Source: Candidatus Tectimicrobiota bacterium
GTDB taxonomy: Bacteria > JACPUC01
Reading direction: 5' to 3'
Assembly (NCBI GenBank): GCA_016192455.1
Contig: JACPUC010000019.1
Coordinates: forward strand, 124,001 to 188,000
DNA length: 64,000 nucleotides
Shown one piece after another: positions 20,752 to 28,627 of the stretch (within the stretch, counting starts at the first letter, position 1; every line of letters starts with the position of its first letter). Under the pieces are notes generated by a model that did not search any database, was not told the DNA's origin, and saw only the letters and a list, made by a program, of their open reading frames with translations. The translations under genes were made by a program, and so were the position numbers.

Positions 20752-20910
20752 CTATGGCAGTTTCCAGGGTCGGAACATCGCGAGCAGGAACATTGCCGCC
20801 ATGAGGTAGAAGAAAGGCGCCAGTTGCTTGCTTGCCCAAGAGGCGCCAAGCCAGAGGGCGAGCGCACCGAGGAGAAGGTAGAGAACGATTTCAGCCACCC
20901 GGCGATGCAT
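20752..20910 (-). CDS. Small two-helix membrane protein, 52 residues
   Basis: An unrecognised short gene. ATG at 20910 is preceded by GGAG with a 5-base gap. The product starts MHRRVAEIVLYLLLGALALW and ends FRPWKLP; two hydrophobic stretches (about residues 7-24 and 30-46) are separated by a short polar turn (SWASKQ), so it should be a hairpin in the inner membrane with few charged residues outside the ends. It lies 183 bases after pnp and upstream of the CAU tRNA and tilS, on the same strand. No function is assigned. Confidence 0.6.
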   Translation of the reverse strand: MHRRVAEIVLYLLLGALALWLGASWASKQLAPFFYLMAAMFLLAMFRPWKLP

Positions 20911-21093
20911 GACGCTCCATGATCATTTCGTGCAATCGGCGTGGGGTCACGACACAGCACCGGGCGTTTACAACGTCCCCTCCCGCCTCGCGAAGAGGAT
21001 CGCGGACGGTCTGGCCGGAGCGCCGGCGTCGTCTTTCGGGCAGGCGCAGTGGCGCGGCCAGGCGCGCCACTCGGCGCTCTTCCCTGCCGGAGG

Positions 21094-23199
21094 CTAGGAC
21101 TCGGTGGGCGCGGCGGCCGCCATCTCGCGCAACGCTTCCTTGCGGCTGAGCTTGACGCGCCCGTGCGCATCCACATCGATGACCTTCACGTAGGTCTCAT
21201 CCCCTTCGTGCAGCTCGTCGGTGATGTTGCGCACGCGGTAATCAGCGATTTGTGAGATGTGGCACAAGCCATCGGTGCCCGGGAAGATTTCGATGAACGC
21301 CCCGAAGTCCACAATGCGCTTCACCTTCCCCTTGTAGAGCCTGCCGACCTCGGCCTCCTGGGTCAGCTCGCGGATCATGGCGACCGCCTGCTGGGCTCGC
21401 TCGTTGCTCGGGGTGGCGATGAGGATGGTGCCGTCATCGCTGATGTCGATGCTCGACTGCGTCGCCTCGGTGATGCTGCGAATCATCTTGCCGCCGGGGC
21501 CGATCACGTCCCGTATCTTGTCGGGGTTGATCTTGATCGTGAAGATGCGCGGCGCGTAGACGGAGATCTCCGCGCGCGGCGCCGCCAGGGTGGCGTTCAT
21601 CGTCGCCAGGATATGCAAGCGGCCCTGCCGCGCCTGCTCGAGGGCCGGCTCCAAGATGTCGCGGGTGACGCCGTGAATCTTGATGTCCATCTGAATGGCG
21701 GTGATGCCGCGCGCCGTGCCCGCCACTTTGAAATCCATGTCTCCCAGGTGGTCTTCCACGCCGAGGATATCGGAGAGGATGGAGACCTTCTGATCCTTGA
21801 TGAGGCCCATGGCGATGCCCGCCACCGGCGCCCGCAACGGCACGCCGGCGTCCATGAGGGCAAGGGAGCCAGCGCACACCGAGGCCATGGAGGATGAACC
21901 GTTCGACTCGAGCACCTCGGCGACGATGCGCATGGTGTAGGGGAACTCCGTGGCGGTCGGCAGCAGCGACTGCAGGGCGCGCTCCGCCAGGGCGCCATGG
22001 CCGATCTCGCGCCGGCCGACGCCGCGGATGGGATTTGCCTCACCCACGCTGAATCCCGGAAAGTTGTAGTGCAGGGTGAAGCGCTTCGAGGATTTCCCCA
22101 GCAGGCCGTCGGTGCGCTGCTCGTCCTCGGAGGTTCCCAGGGTGACGATGGCCAGCGCCTGGGTCTCGCCGCGCGTGAACAGGGCCGAGCCGTGCGGCCG
22201 CGGGAACAAGCCGGCGCGGCAGGAGACGGGGCGGATGTCCGTCAGCCCGCGTCCATCAGCCCGCAGCCCCTTCTCCGTGATCAGGGCGCGCAGCTCCTCC
22301 TTCTCGAAGGCGCGGTAAATGTCCCGCACGTCAAGCGCCCCCTCCGCGTCATCCTCCTGGATTTTCAGCAGGGTCTCCTCGAGGACCGCATCGAGCCGAT
22401 TCTGCCGCTCGTGCTTCTGCGCGATGACGAGCGCCTCCTTGATCTTCTCGTGGACCAGCCCACGCACCCGATTGACCAGGTCTGGGTCGAAGCTCTTCGG
22501 CTGCAGGGCCCGCTTTTCCACGCCGCCGCGCCGGACCAGCTCCTCTTGCATGGCGACGATTTTCTGGATCTCCTCGTGGGCCAGCATGAGGGCATCGATG
22601 ATGACGCTCTCGGGTTCCTCGCGCGCCTCTCCTTCCACCATCGAGATGGCGTCAGCGGTTCCCGCCACCACCAAGTTCAGCGTGCTGAGCGCCTGCTCGT
22701 CAATGGTAGGGTTGATGAGCAGCTCGCCGTCAACCCGCCCGACCCGCACACTGCCGACCGGACCAAGGTGGGGGATATCGGAGACGGCCAGCGCCGCCGA
22801 GGAGCCGATGATGCCGAGGGCCTCCGGGTCATTCTGCTGATCCGCCGAGAAGACCAGGGTGTGCACCAGCGTCTCGCACTTGAAGCCATCGGGGAAGAGA
22901 GGACGGACGGAGCGGTCGATGATCCGGCAGACGAGGGTTTCGCGATCACTCAGGCGCCCCTCGCGTTTGATGAAGCCGCCCGGGTAGCGGCCGGCGGCAT
23001 AGGGTTTCTCACGGTACTCAATGGTGAGGGGGAAGAACGAAAGACCTTCACGGCGGATTACCTTGTCGGCGACGGCAGCCGAGAGGAGCGTGGTTTCTCC
23101 GTACGTTACCAGTACTGCTCCGCTTGCTTGCCGGGCGAGCTCTCCCGTCTCCAACGTCAAGGTACGCCCGCCGATCATCGCACTAACCCTGTGTTTCAT
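21094..23199 (-). CDS. pnp: Polyribonucleotide nucleotidyltransferase (PNPase)
   Basis: Phosphorolytic 3'-5' exoribonuclease, trimeric, in RNA turnover. 701 residues: two RNase PH domains (first ~10-215, second ~310-545, with the GGGREIGHG-like segment RGVGRREIGHGALAERAL), an all-helical linker, a KH domain around 553-612 (VIGPGGKMIRSITE) and an S1 domain around 620-690 (GRLYKGKVKRIVDFGAFIEI). The ribosome site AGGAGA is 10 bases before ATG. Follows rpsO with a likely intrinsic terminator between them, the arrangement known from E. coli. Confidence 0.97.
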   Translation of the reverse strand: MKHRVSAMIGGRTLTLETGELARQASGAVLVTYGETTLLSAAVADKVIRREGLSFFPLTIEYREKPYAAGRYPGGFIKREGRLSDRETLVCRIIDRSVRPLFPDGFKCETLVHTLVFSADQQNDPEALGIIGSSAALAVSDIPHLGPVGSVRVGRVDGELLINPTIDEQALSTLNLVVAGTADAISMVEGEAREEPESVIIDALMLAHEEIQKIVAMQEELVRRGGVEKRALQPKSFDPDLVNRVRGLVHEKIKEALVIAQKHERQNRLDAVLEETLLKIQEDDAEGALDVRDIYRAFEKEELRALITEKGLRADGRGLTDIRPVSCRAGLFPRPHGSALFTRGETQALAIVTLGTSEDEQRTDGLLGKSSKRFTLHYNFPGFSVGEANPIRGVGRREIGHGALAERALQSLLPTATEFPYTMRIVAEVLESNGSSSMASVCAGSLALMDAGVPLRAPVAGIAMGLIKDQKVSILSDILGVEDHLGDMDFKVAGTARGITAIQMDIKIHGVTRDILEPALEQARQGRLHILATMNATLAAPRAEISVYAPRIFTIKINPDKIRDVIGPGGKMIRSITEATQSSIDISDDGTILIATPSNERAQQAVAMIRELTQEAEVGRLYKGKVKRIVDFGAFIEIFPGTDGLCHISQIADYRVRNITDELHEGDETYVKVIDVDAHGRVKLSRKEALREMAAAAPTES

Positions 23200-23264
23200 G
23201 AACTGGTCGTCTCCTATTCCCGATGCGAACTGGTGCAGCTACAGACCTAGATCTGATGCGGTTC

Positions 23265-23297
23265 AAAAAAATACCCCACAATAACCCCAAGGAGGGG
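23265..23297 (-). terminator. Intrinsic terminator/attenuator between rpsO and pnp
   Basis: Read on the minus strand: CCCC (23297-23294), five bases, GGGG (23288-23285), then GTGGGG (to 23274), TA and seven Ts (23271-23265), immediately after the rpsO stop. The C-run can pair with either G-run. The stem is short but the T-run is clear; partial read-through into pnp is likely. Confidence 0.45.
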
Positions 23298-23301
23298 AGG
23301 C

Positions 23302-23571
23302 TTACCGCCGCAGCCCGAGCCGTTGGATGAGGGTGGTGTAGGCCGCGGCATCTTCACGCCGCAGGTAATCAAGCAGGCGGCGCCGCTCATTGACCATGCG
23401 CAGCAAGCCGCGGCGCGAATGGTGATCCTTCGTATGCGTCTTGAAGTGTTCGGTAAGGTAGTTGATCTTCTCGGTCAACACGGCAACCTGCACTTCCGGA
23501 GAGCCCGTATCCGTGTCATGCCGCCGGAATGTGCTCTGCAACTCTTGTTTGCGCTCCTTCGTTAGTGCCAC
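23302..23571 (-). CDS. rpsO: 30S ribosomal protein S15
   Basis: Binds 16S rRNA early in 30S assembly. From GTG 23571 the product is exactly 89 residues, the family length, starting [14 protein letters not shown]; the signature [20 protein letters not shown] and HHSRRGLL are present, ending [15 protein letters not shown] lies 9 bases before this GTG; a TTG six codons upstream overlaps the ribosome site and is rejected. S15 often controls its own mRNA leader; the upstream leader here has inverted repeats. Confidence 0.97.
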   Translation of the reverse strand: MALTKERKQELQSTFRRHDTDTGSPEVQVAVLTEKINYLTEHFKTHTKDHHSRRGLLRMVNERRRLLDYLRREDAAAYTTLIQRLGLRR

Positions 23572-23595
23572 GCTGAGGAACTCCTTCAAATTCCG

Positions 23596-23676
23596 TCATG
23601 TCATCGTATCCAAGGGGAGTCTTCCCACTCCCCCGCGGGGCTTCCACCGCGCTCTGTCAGCGAAAATATGACATGA
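23596..23676 (-). promoter_or_regulatory. Structured leader of rpsO with promoter
   Basis: A perfect 9-bp inverted repeat TCATGTCAT (23596-23604) / ATGACATGA (23668-23676) encloses a second stem GGGGAG (23614-23619) / CTCCCC (23628-23633). A possible promoter on the minus strand is TTTACA (23693-23688), 17 bases, CATATT (23670-23665). If transcription starts near 23658 the outer arm is not in the RNA, and the repeat would be a DNA operator; if it starts upstream, the leader folds. Confidence 0.4.
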
Positions 23677-23689
23677 TCTCCTGCCGTTG

Positions 23690-23717
23690 TAAAGCCCTGG
23701 GACTAAAGCCCCGGGAC
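23690..23717. repeat. Tandem 14-bp direct repeat
   Basis: TAAAGCCCTGGGAC (23690-23703) is followed at once by TAAAGCCCCGGGAC (23704-23717), 13 of 14 identical. It overlaps the putative rpsO -35 box, so it may be a protein-binding site or a dispersed intergenic repeat. Confidence 0.6.
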
Positions 23718-23772
23718 CGCGCCGGGCGAGGTCTGGAGGAAGGCGGCAGGCCGACCTGCAGCGAGGGACCTT

Positions 23773-24780
23773 CTACGCCTCGTCGCTTGCTCCCACCGGA
23801 ACGTCGTCCACCAGCACCCGTTTCGGCCGCACCGCCGCCGCGCCTAGCAAGGCGCCCTTGAGCTGGGCCGAGCTGAGCAACCCCTCGCCGATCGCCAGCA
23901 GGCGCCCTTCGCCGTCGCGCAGGCGCAGCATCGCTCCCTTCTCAAACCCAGCCGCGGGAAGGGAGACGAGCTGGTCGCCCGCCACCGACTGCCCGTGCCG
24001 AAGCTGGGCTTCCCCGCGCTCGGAGACCCGGCAGGGCGGCAGGAAGGAGAGGGCCGTATCGATGCTCACCATGGCGCGCTCCACCTCCCCCAGGCGCGCA
24101 AGCTCCTGCACCTCCTCCAGGCTGATGGCATCAGTCTCACGAAACGGCCCCAGGACGACGCGGCGGAGCTCCTTGAGGTGGGCGCCGCAGGCGAGCTCCT
24201 CGCCGAGGTCGTGGCAGAGGGTGCGCACGTAGGTCCCCGTCGAGCAGGTGACGGCGAAGCTCAGGTGCGTCCCATCGACGCGACGGAGCTCGAAGGCGTG
24301 GATCGTCACCTTGCGCAAGGGGCGATCCACGATGATCCCCTGGCGAGCCAGCCGGTAGAGCCGCCTGCCCTGGTGCTTCAGGGCTGAGTACATGGGTGGC
24401 TGCTGCAGAATCTCGCCGCGGTAGCGCGCCACAACCGCCTCGATCTCCTCGTCCGTAAAGAAAGGCACCGGACGCTCCGCCAGCACGCGTCCCTGCGCGT
24501 CCTGCGTGTCGGTGCTGCGCCCGAGCTCCATGACGCCGTGGTAGGTCTTCGGCGCCAACTGCAGGTACTGGACGATGCGGGTAGCCTTGCCGAAACAGAT
24601 GGGCAGGAGTCCTGCCGCATGCGTATCCAGGATGCCGACATGGCCCGCCTTGCGCCGACCGGTCAACCGGCGAACCTTGAGGAGCGCGGCGTTCGAGGTC
24701 ATCCCCGCCGGCTTCCAGAGGTTGAGCACGCCATCCTGCTGGCGTGGTTTGCACGCTACCGCTGCCTGCTCGTTCATCAT
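23773..24780 (-). CDS. truB: tRNA pseudouridine(55) synthase
   Basis: Makes pseudouridine 55 in the T-loop of tRNAs. 335 residues from ATG 24780. Catalytic aspartate is in GHVGILDTHAAGLLP; other family motifs are GVLNLWKPAGMTS, QQPPMYSALKHQGRRLY and STGTYVRTLCHDLGEELACGAHL. A C-terminal PUA-like domain follows from ~250. The start is uncertain: ATGs at 24780 and 24777 both fit; a frame extension to 24885 is Arg/Ala-rich and unlike the family. Part of the nusA-infB-rbfA-truB-rpsO operon. Confidence 0.95.
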   Translation of the reverse strand: MMNEQAAVACKPRQQDGVLNLWKPAGMTSNAALLKVRRLTGRRKAGHVGILDTHAAGLLPICFGKATRIVQYLQLAPKTYHGVMELGRSTDTQDAQGRVLAERPVPFFTDEEIEAVVARYRGEILQQPPMYSALKHQGRRLYRLARQGIIVDRPLRKVTIHAFELRRVDGTHLSFAVTCSTGTYVRTLCHDLGEELACGAHLKELRRVVLGPFRETDAISLEEVQELARLGEVERAMVSIDTALSFLPPCRVSERGEAQLRHGQSVAGDQLVSLPAAGFEKGAMLRLRDGEGRLLAIGEGLLSSAQLKGALLGAAAVRPKRVLVDDVPVGASDEA

Positions 24781-24971
24781 CGTCTCGTCAATCCGCTGCC
24801 TGGCCCGCGTCGCCTCCCGGCGCGCCGCGCCGCCGCGCTCATTCAGGGAGCGGCTCCCGGCCTGCTCCTGGCGGCTGGCCACCACGGGTTTTCCGACCGG
24901 TCGGCTGGGGCGGAACCCGGGAGAGAACCCGCGACAGGCGGCTGGGGCACGCGGCGGAAGTGGCCGGTGCT

Positions 24972-25400
24972 TCAGTCGGTGGCTTCCGCATCCTCGTCAA
25001 CAGTCTCGTCGTCCGGCGGGGTATCCGGCGAGTCGGACTGGCTCGCGGCCTCGCCATGCAGCTCATGGAGCACGTGCGTCAGGTGGGCCGCCCGCTCAAT
25101 TGAATCGTCAAGCACGAACTGCAGCACCGGGATGTTCCGCAGCCGCAGCTCCTTGGCAAGGACGCCGCGAATGAAGCCGGCGGCGCTGTTGAGACCCCGC
25201 AGGGTCTGTTCCTTCTGTTCCTCCGAGCCGAGCACGCTCACCTGCACGCGGGCGTGGCGGAGGTCCTTGCTCGTCTCCACGTGGGTGAGCGAGGCGAAGC
25301 CGATGCGCGGGTCCTTCACCTCGCGCAGCAGGATGCGGGCAATCTCGCTCACCAGGAGCTCGTTGACGCGCTCCATGCGGCTGTGCATCGTCCGCGGCAC
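24972..25400 (-). CDS. rbfA: Ribosome-binding factor A
   Basis: KH-fold 30S maturation factor. 142 residues: the core (1-~115) has RMERVNELLVSEIARILLREVKDPR and the LTHVETSKDLRHARVQVSV strand, followed by the IPVLQFVLDDSIERAAHL end; the last ~25 residues are an acidic tail (DSPDTPPDDETVDEDAEATD). Start GTG 25400; ATG 25388 is an alternative. Begins 10 bases after the DUF503 gene. Confidence 0.95.
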   Translation of the reverse strand: MPRTMHSRMERVNELLVSEIARILLREVKDPRIGFASLTHVETSKDLRHARVQVSVLGSEEQKEQTLRGLNSAAGFIRGVLAKELRLRNIPVLQFVLDDSIERAAHLTHVLHELHGEAASQSDSPDTPPDDETVDEDAEATD

Positions 25401-25410
25401 CCCCGCGCCC

Positions 25411-25728
25411 TCATAGGCTCCTGATCGAGTAGTCGACGATCTCAGCCAGATAGAGCTTGTCGATGAAATCCACCACGGTGCTCAGCGAGCTGTCGCAGAA
25501 GCGCCGGTCATTACTGACGACGGCGATCCCCACCACGGCCATCTGCCAGCTATCGTTCTCGCCGATCTCGGCGATCGAGACGTTGAACTTCTGCTTCACG
25601 CGCTCGATGATCTTCCGCAGCACCTGGCGCTTTCCCTTCAGCGAGCGGTTGCCCGGCAGGCGCAGGCGTAGGATGCAGTAGCTTAAGGCCAGAGAATAAT
25701 CCACCGGGCTCTCGGCTTGGAACCGCAT
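25411..25728 (-). CDS. DUF503 (YlxP-like) family protein
   Basis: 105-residue small ferredoxin-like-fold family protein, often encoded between infB and rbfA. Seen here: LRLPGNRSLKGKRQVLRKIIERVKQKFNVSIAEIGENDSWQ, where SLKxKRxVLxxxxxRxxxxFNVSxAE is the family signature (quoted in part). ATG 25728 is chosen from family length; a frame extension to 25983 overlaps infB and is Ser/Arg-rich noise. Biochemical role unproven; position suggests ribosome assembly or translation. Confidence 0.9.
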   Translation of the reverse strand: MRFQAESPVDYSLALSYCILRLRLPGNRSLKGKRQVLRKIIERVKQKFNVSIAEIGENDSWQMAVVGIAVVSNDRRFCDSSLSTVVDFIDKLYLAEIVDYSIRSL

Positions 25729-25786
25729 GCGCCAGCCGCCTTTCTCCTGCCGTGGTCGCCCCCCCGGATGGAGCCGGCGCCAGCCG

Positions 25787-28540
25787 CTACAGGGTGCGCG
25801 CCTCCTCCTCAACGCGGTAGAACTCCAGGATATCGTTCTGCTTGATGTCGTTGAACTTTTCGATGCTGACGCCGCACTCGAAGCCGCTGCCCACCTCGCG
25901 CACGTCCTCCTTGAAGCGGCGCAGCGACCCGACCTTGCCGGTGTAGACGAGAACGTTATCGCGGTAGATGCGCGCCAGGGCATCGCGGCGCACCAGTCCC
26001 TCGTGCAGGTAACAGCCGGCGACCGCGCCGACTTTTTGGATCGTGAAGACCTCGCGCACCTCGGCGCGCCCGAGCGGAACCTCCTTCTGGCGCGGCGCCA
26101 ACATTCCTTCCAGCGCCGACTTCACGTGGTTCAGCGCGTCGTAGATGACGGAGTAGAGGTTGATCTCCACCTTCTCGCGCGCCGCGAGCTCCTCCGCGCT
26201 CGGCATCGGACGGACGTTGAAGCCGATGATCACGGCGTTGGACGCCGAGGCGAGGAGCACGTCGGAGTCGTTAATCCCGCCCACCGAGGAGTGGATGATG
26301 CGCACGCGCACCTCCTCGTTGCCGAGCTTCTCGAAGGAGGCGCCGAGCACCTCGGCGGAGCCCTGCACATCGGCCTTGAGCACCAGGTTGAGCTCCTTCA
26401 CCTCCCCCTGCTTGATCTTTTCGTAGAGGTCCTCCAGATTGACGCGGGCGCTCTTCGCCAGGCCTGCCTCACGCCGCCGGCTGGCCCGCGCGCTGGCGAT
26501 CTGGCGGGCGCGCTTCTCGTCCTGCATGACGACGAAGAGGTCGCCGGCATTGGGCACCCCGCCGAGGCCGAGCACTTCCACCGGCATGGACGGCGGCGCC
26601 AACTCAACGCGCTTGCCGCGATCATCGAGCAGCGCCCGCACCCGACCGGTGTGCACGCCGCACACGAAGGCATCGCCCACGCGCAGGCTGCCATGCTGGA
26701 TGAGCACCGTCGCCACCGGCCCTTTCGAGCGATCGAGCTTCGCCTCGATGACGACGCCTTTCGCCGTGCGCTGCGGGTTCGCCTTCAGCTCCAAAATCTC
26801 GGCTTGCAGCAAGAGCATCTCTAAGAGGCGATCGGTGCCGAGCTGCTCTTTGGCCGAGACTTCACAAAAGATTGTATCGCCGCCCCACTCTTCGGGCAGC
26901 AGGCCCAGTTCGGTGAGTTCGTGGCGCACGCGTTCCGGGTTGGCGTTCTCCTTGTCGATCTTGTTGATCGCCACCACGATCGGCACCTGCGCGGCGCGCG
27001 CGTGGGCCACCGCCTCGCGCGTCTGCGGCATGACGCCGTCGTCAGCCGCCACCACCAGGATGACGACATCCGTGACCTGGGCGCCGCGCGCCCGCATGGC
27101 GGTGAACGCCTCATGCCCCGGGGTGTCGAGGAAGGTGACGGCGCCGCGCGGCGTCTTCACCAGGTAAGCGCCGATGTGCTGGGTAATGCCGCCGTGCTCG
27201 CTCTCCATCACGTTGGAATTGCGGATGGCATCGAGCAGCTTCGTCTTGCCGTGGTCAACGTGGCCCATCACCGTCACCACCGGCGGCCGCGGCTGCCATT
27301 CCGCGGTCTCCTCCTCGATCTCGGCGAGGACCTCATCCTCCTCCACCGAGACCACTTCCGCCTCGATCTCGAACTTCTTGGCGACCTGCACGGCCGCATC
27401 CGTCTCCACGATCTGGTTGATCGTGGAGATGATCCCCATTTCAAGCAGGTGCCGAATCACCTCGGCGCTCTTCACCTTGAGGAGCTCGGCCAGCTCTTTC
27501 ACGGTGACGGCCTCGCCGATGCGCACTTTCTTCGGAGCGGCTTCAGTGACCTCCGCCGGCGCTGGAGGAGCCTCGCCGGCAGGCGCCGCGGCCGCCGCCG
27601 GGATCGGCGACACCGGCTTGCTCCTCGGCGGTTTGGGTGGCGCGGGCATCCTCTCCCTCGGCGCTCGGCGTGTCGGGGGCGCGGCGTGCCTGGGGGGCAC
27701 TGGTCTCGGCTTCGGCGGCGCGGGCCACACCGGCGCCCGCGGCACCTCCACCTCGGGGAGAGGCGCCGCAATTGTCTCGGCAGCCCCCCCAAGGGGTTCC
27801 TCGACGACGATCTGCCTCGGCTGCTCGGGTATCGGGGCCACGGGCGGGGCTTCGATTGGCATAGTCAGGTCCCTAACGGCAGCCGCTTCTTCTCGTTCCT
27901 CGGCTTCCTCTTTCACCTCGGCCGGAGCGACCACGGCTCCAACGTGAGGTGGGAGTTCCTCTTCTTCGCGCCTGTGCGCGGCGGCTTCTTCCGCAACCTC
28001 AGGCTGCGGGATCACTGCGGCTCCCGCGCGCGCCCTTTCCACCACGTCAGCATAGCCGGGCGCTCGGGACTCCACCCCCTCCTCCTCAGCCGCAGGGGGC
28101 CAGGCCACACCCGGCTTGGCCGGCACCGGCACCTTGGCCTTCGGCGCTTTCGGCAGCACCGCCGCGGCGCCGATGCCGCGTCCCTCTTTCCGGGGCGGCA
28201 ATCCCTTGCTGGGCTCAGCGCGCAGCGGCTGTTTCTTGGGGATGACGAAGGCGCGCGGCGTTGCCTGTGGCGCCGCTTTCTTCATGGGGGTCGCCGGGGG
28301 CGCGGCGGGGGGAGCCGCCACCGCGGTGGCGCCGGCGGCGCGCTCGCCGGCAGGGCTCTGGCGCGCGCCCGAGGACACACCGCCGCGGTTGTAGTAGGCG
28401 CGCAGCTCGCCTGCTACGGACGCGTCGATGGCGTTCATGTGCGTCGTCACGTCGACCCCGCGCTTCTTCAGCTCTGCCATCAACTGCTTGCTATCAATTT
28501 CAAGCTCTTTAGCAAGCTGGTACACCCGAATATTTGCCAT
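25787..28540 (-). CDS. infB: Translation initiation factor IF-2
   Basis: GTPase that brings fMet-tRNA to the 30S subunit. 917 residues. IF2_N motif at 1-50 (VYQLAKELEIDSKQLMAEL), a long Pro/Ala/Glu-rich linker (~60-335), a second IF2_N segment (~345-395), G domain from ~418 (VTVMGHVDHGKTKLLDAIR; NKIDKENANP), then beta-barrel and C-terminal domains. Ribosome site GGGGAGAGG just before ATG. No ylxR gene lies between nusA and infB. Confidence 0.97.
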   Translation of the reverse strand: MANIRVYQLAKELEIDSKQLMAELKKRGVDVTTHMNAIDASVAGELRAYYNRGGVSSGARQSPAGERAAGATAVAAPPAAPPATPMKKAAPQATPRAFVIPKKQPLRAEPSKGLPPRKEGRGIGAAAVLPKAPKAKVPVPAKPGVAWPPAAEEEGVESRAPGYADVVERARAGAAVIPQPEVAEEAAAHRREEEELPPHVGAVVAPAEVKEEAEEREEAAAVRDLTMPIEAPPVAPIPEQPRQIVVEEPLGGAAETIAAPLPEVEVPRAPVWPAPPKPRPVPPRHAAPPTRRAPRERMPAPPKPPRSKPVSPIPAAAAAPAGEAPPAPAEVTEAAPKKVRIGEAVTVKELAELLKVKSAEVIRHLLEMGIISTINQIVETDAAVQVAKKFEIEAEVVSVEEDEVLAEIEEETAEWQPRPPVVTVMGHVDHGKTKLLDAIRNSNVMESEHGGITQHIGAYLVKTPRGAVTFLDTPGHEAFTAMRARGAQVTDVVILVVAADDGVMPQTREAVAHARAAQVPIVVAINKIDKENANPERVRHELTELGLLPEEWGGDTIFCEVSAKEQLGTDRLLEMLLLQAEILELKANPQRTAKGVVIEAKLDRSKGPVATVLIQHGSLRVGDAFVCGVHTGRVRALLDDRGKRVELAPPSMPVEVLGLGGVPNAGDLFVVMQDEKRARQIASARASRRREAGLAKSARVNLEDLYEKIKQGEVKELNLVLKADVQGSAEVLGASFEKLGNEEVRVRIIHSSVGGINDSDVLLASASNAVIIGFNVRPMPSAEELAAREKVEINLYSVIYDALNHVKSALEGMLAPRQKEVPLGRAEVREVFTIQKVGAVAGCYLHEGLVRRDALARIYRDNVLVYTGKVGSLRRFKEDVREVGSGFECGVSIEKFNDIKQNDILEFYRVEEEARTL

Positions 28541-28627
28541 TGCCTCTCCCCAGTTCCCCGCGTCGCCCGAGCCTCGTTAGCTCGGCACGGACTAAGAATC
28601 CCTCCGCCTCGGCCCGGCGGGCGCAGC

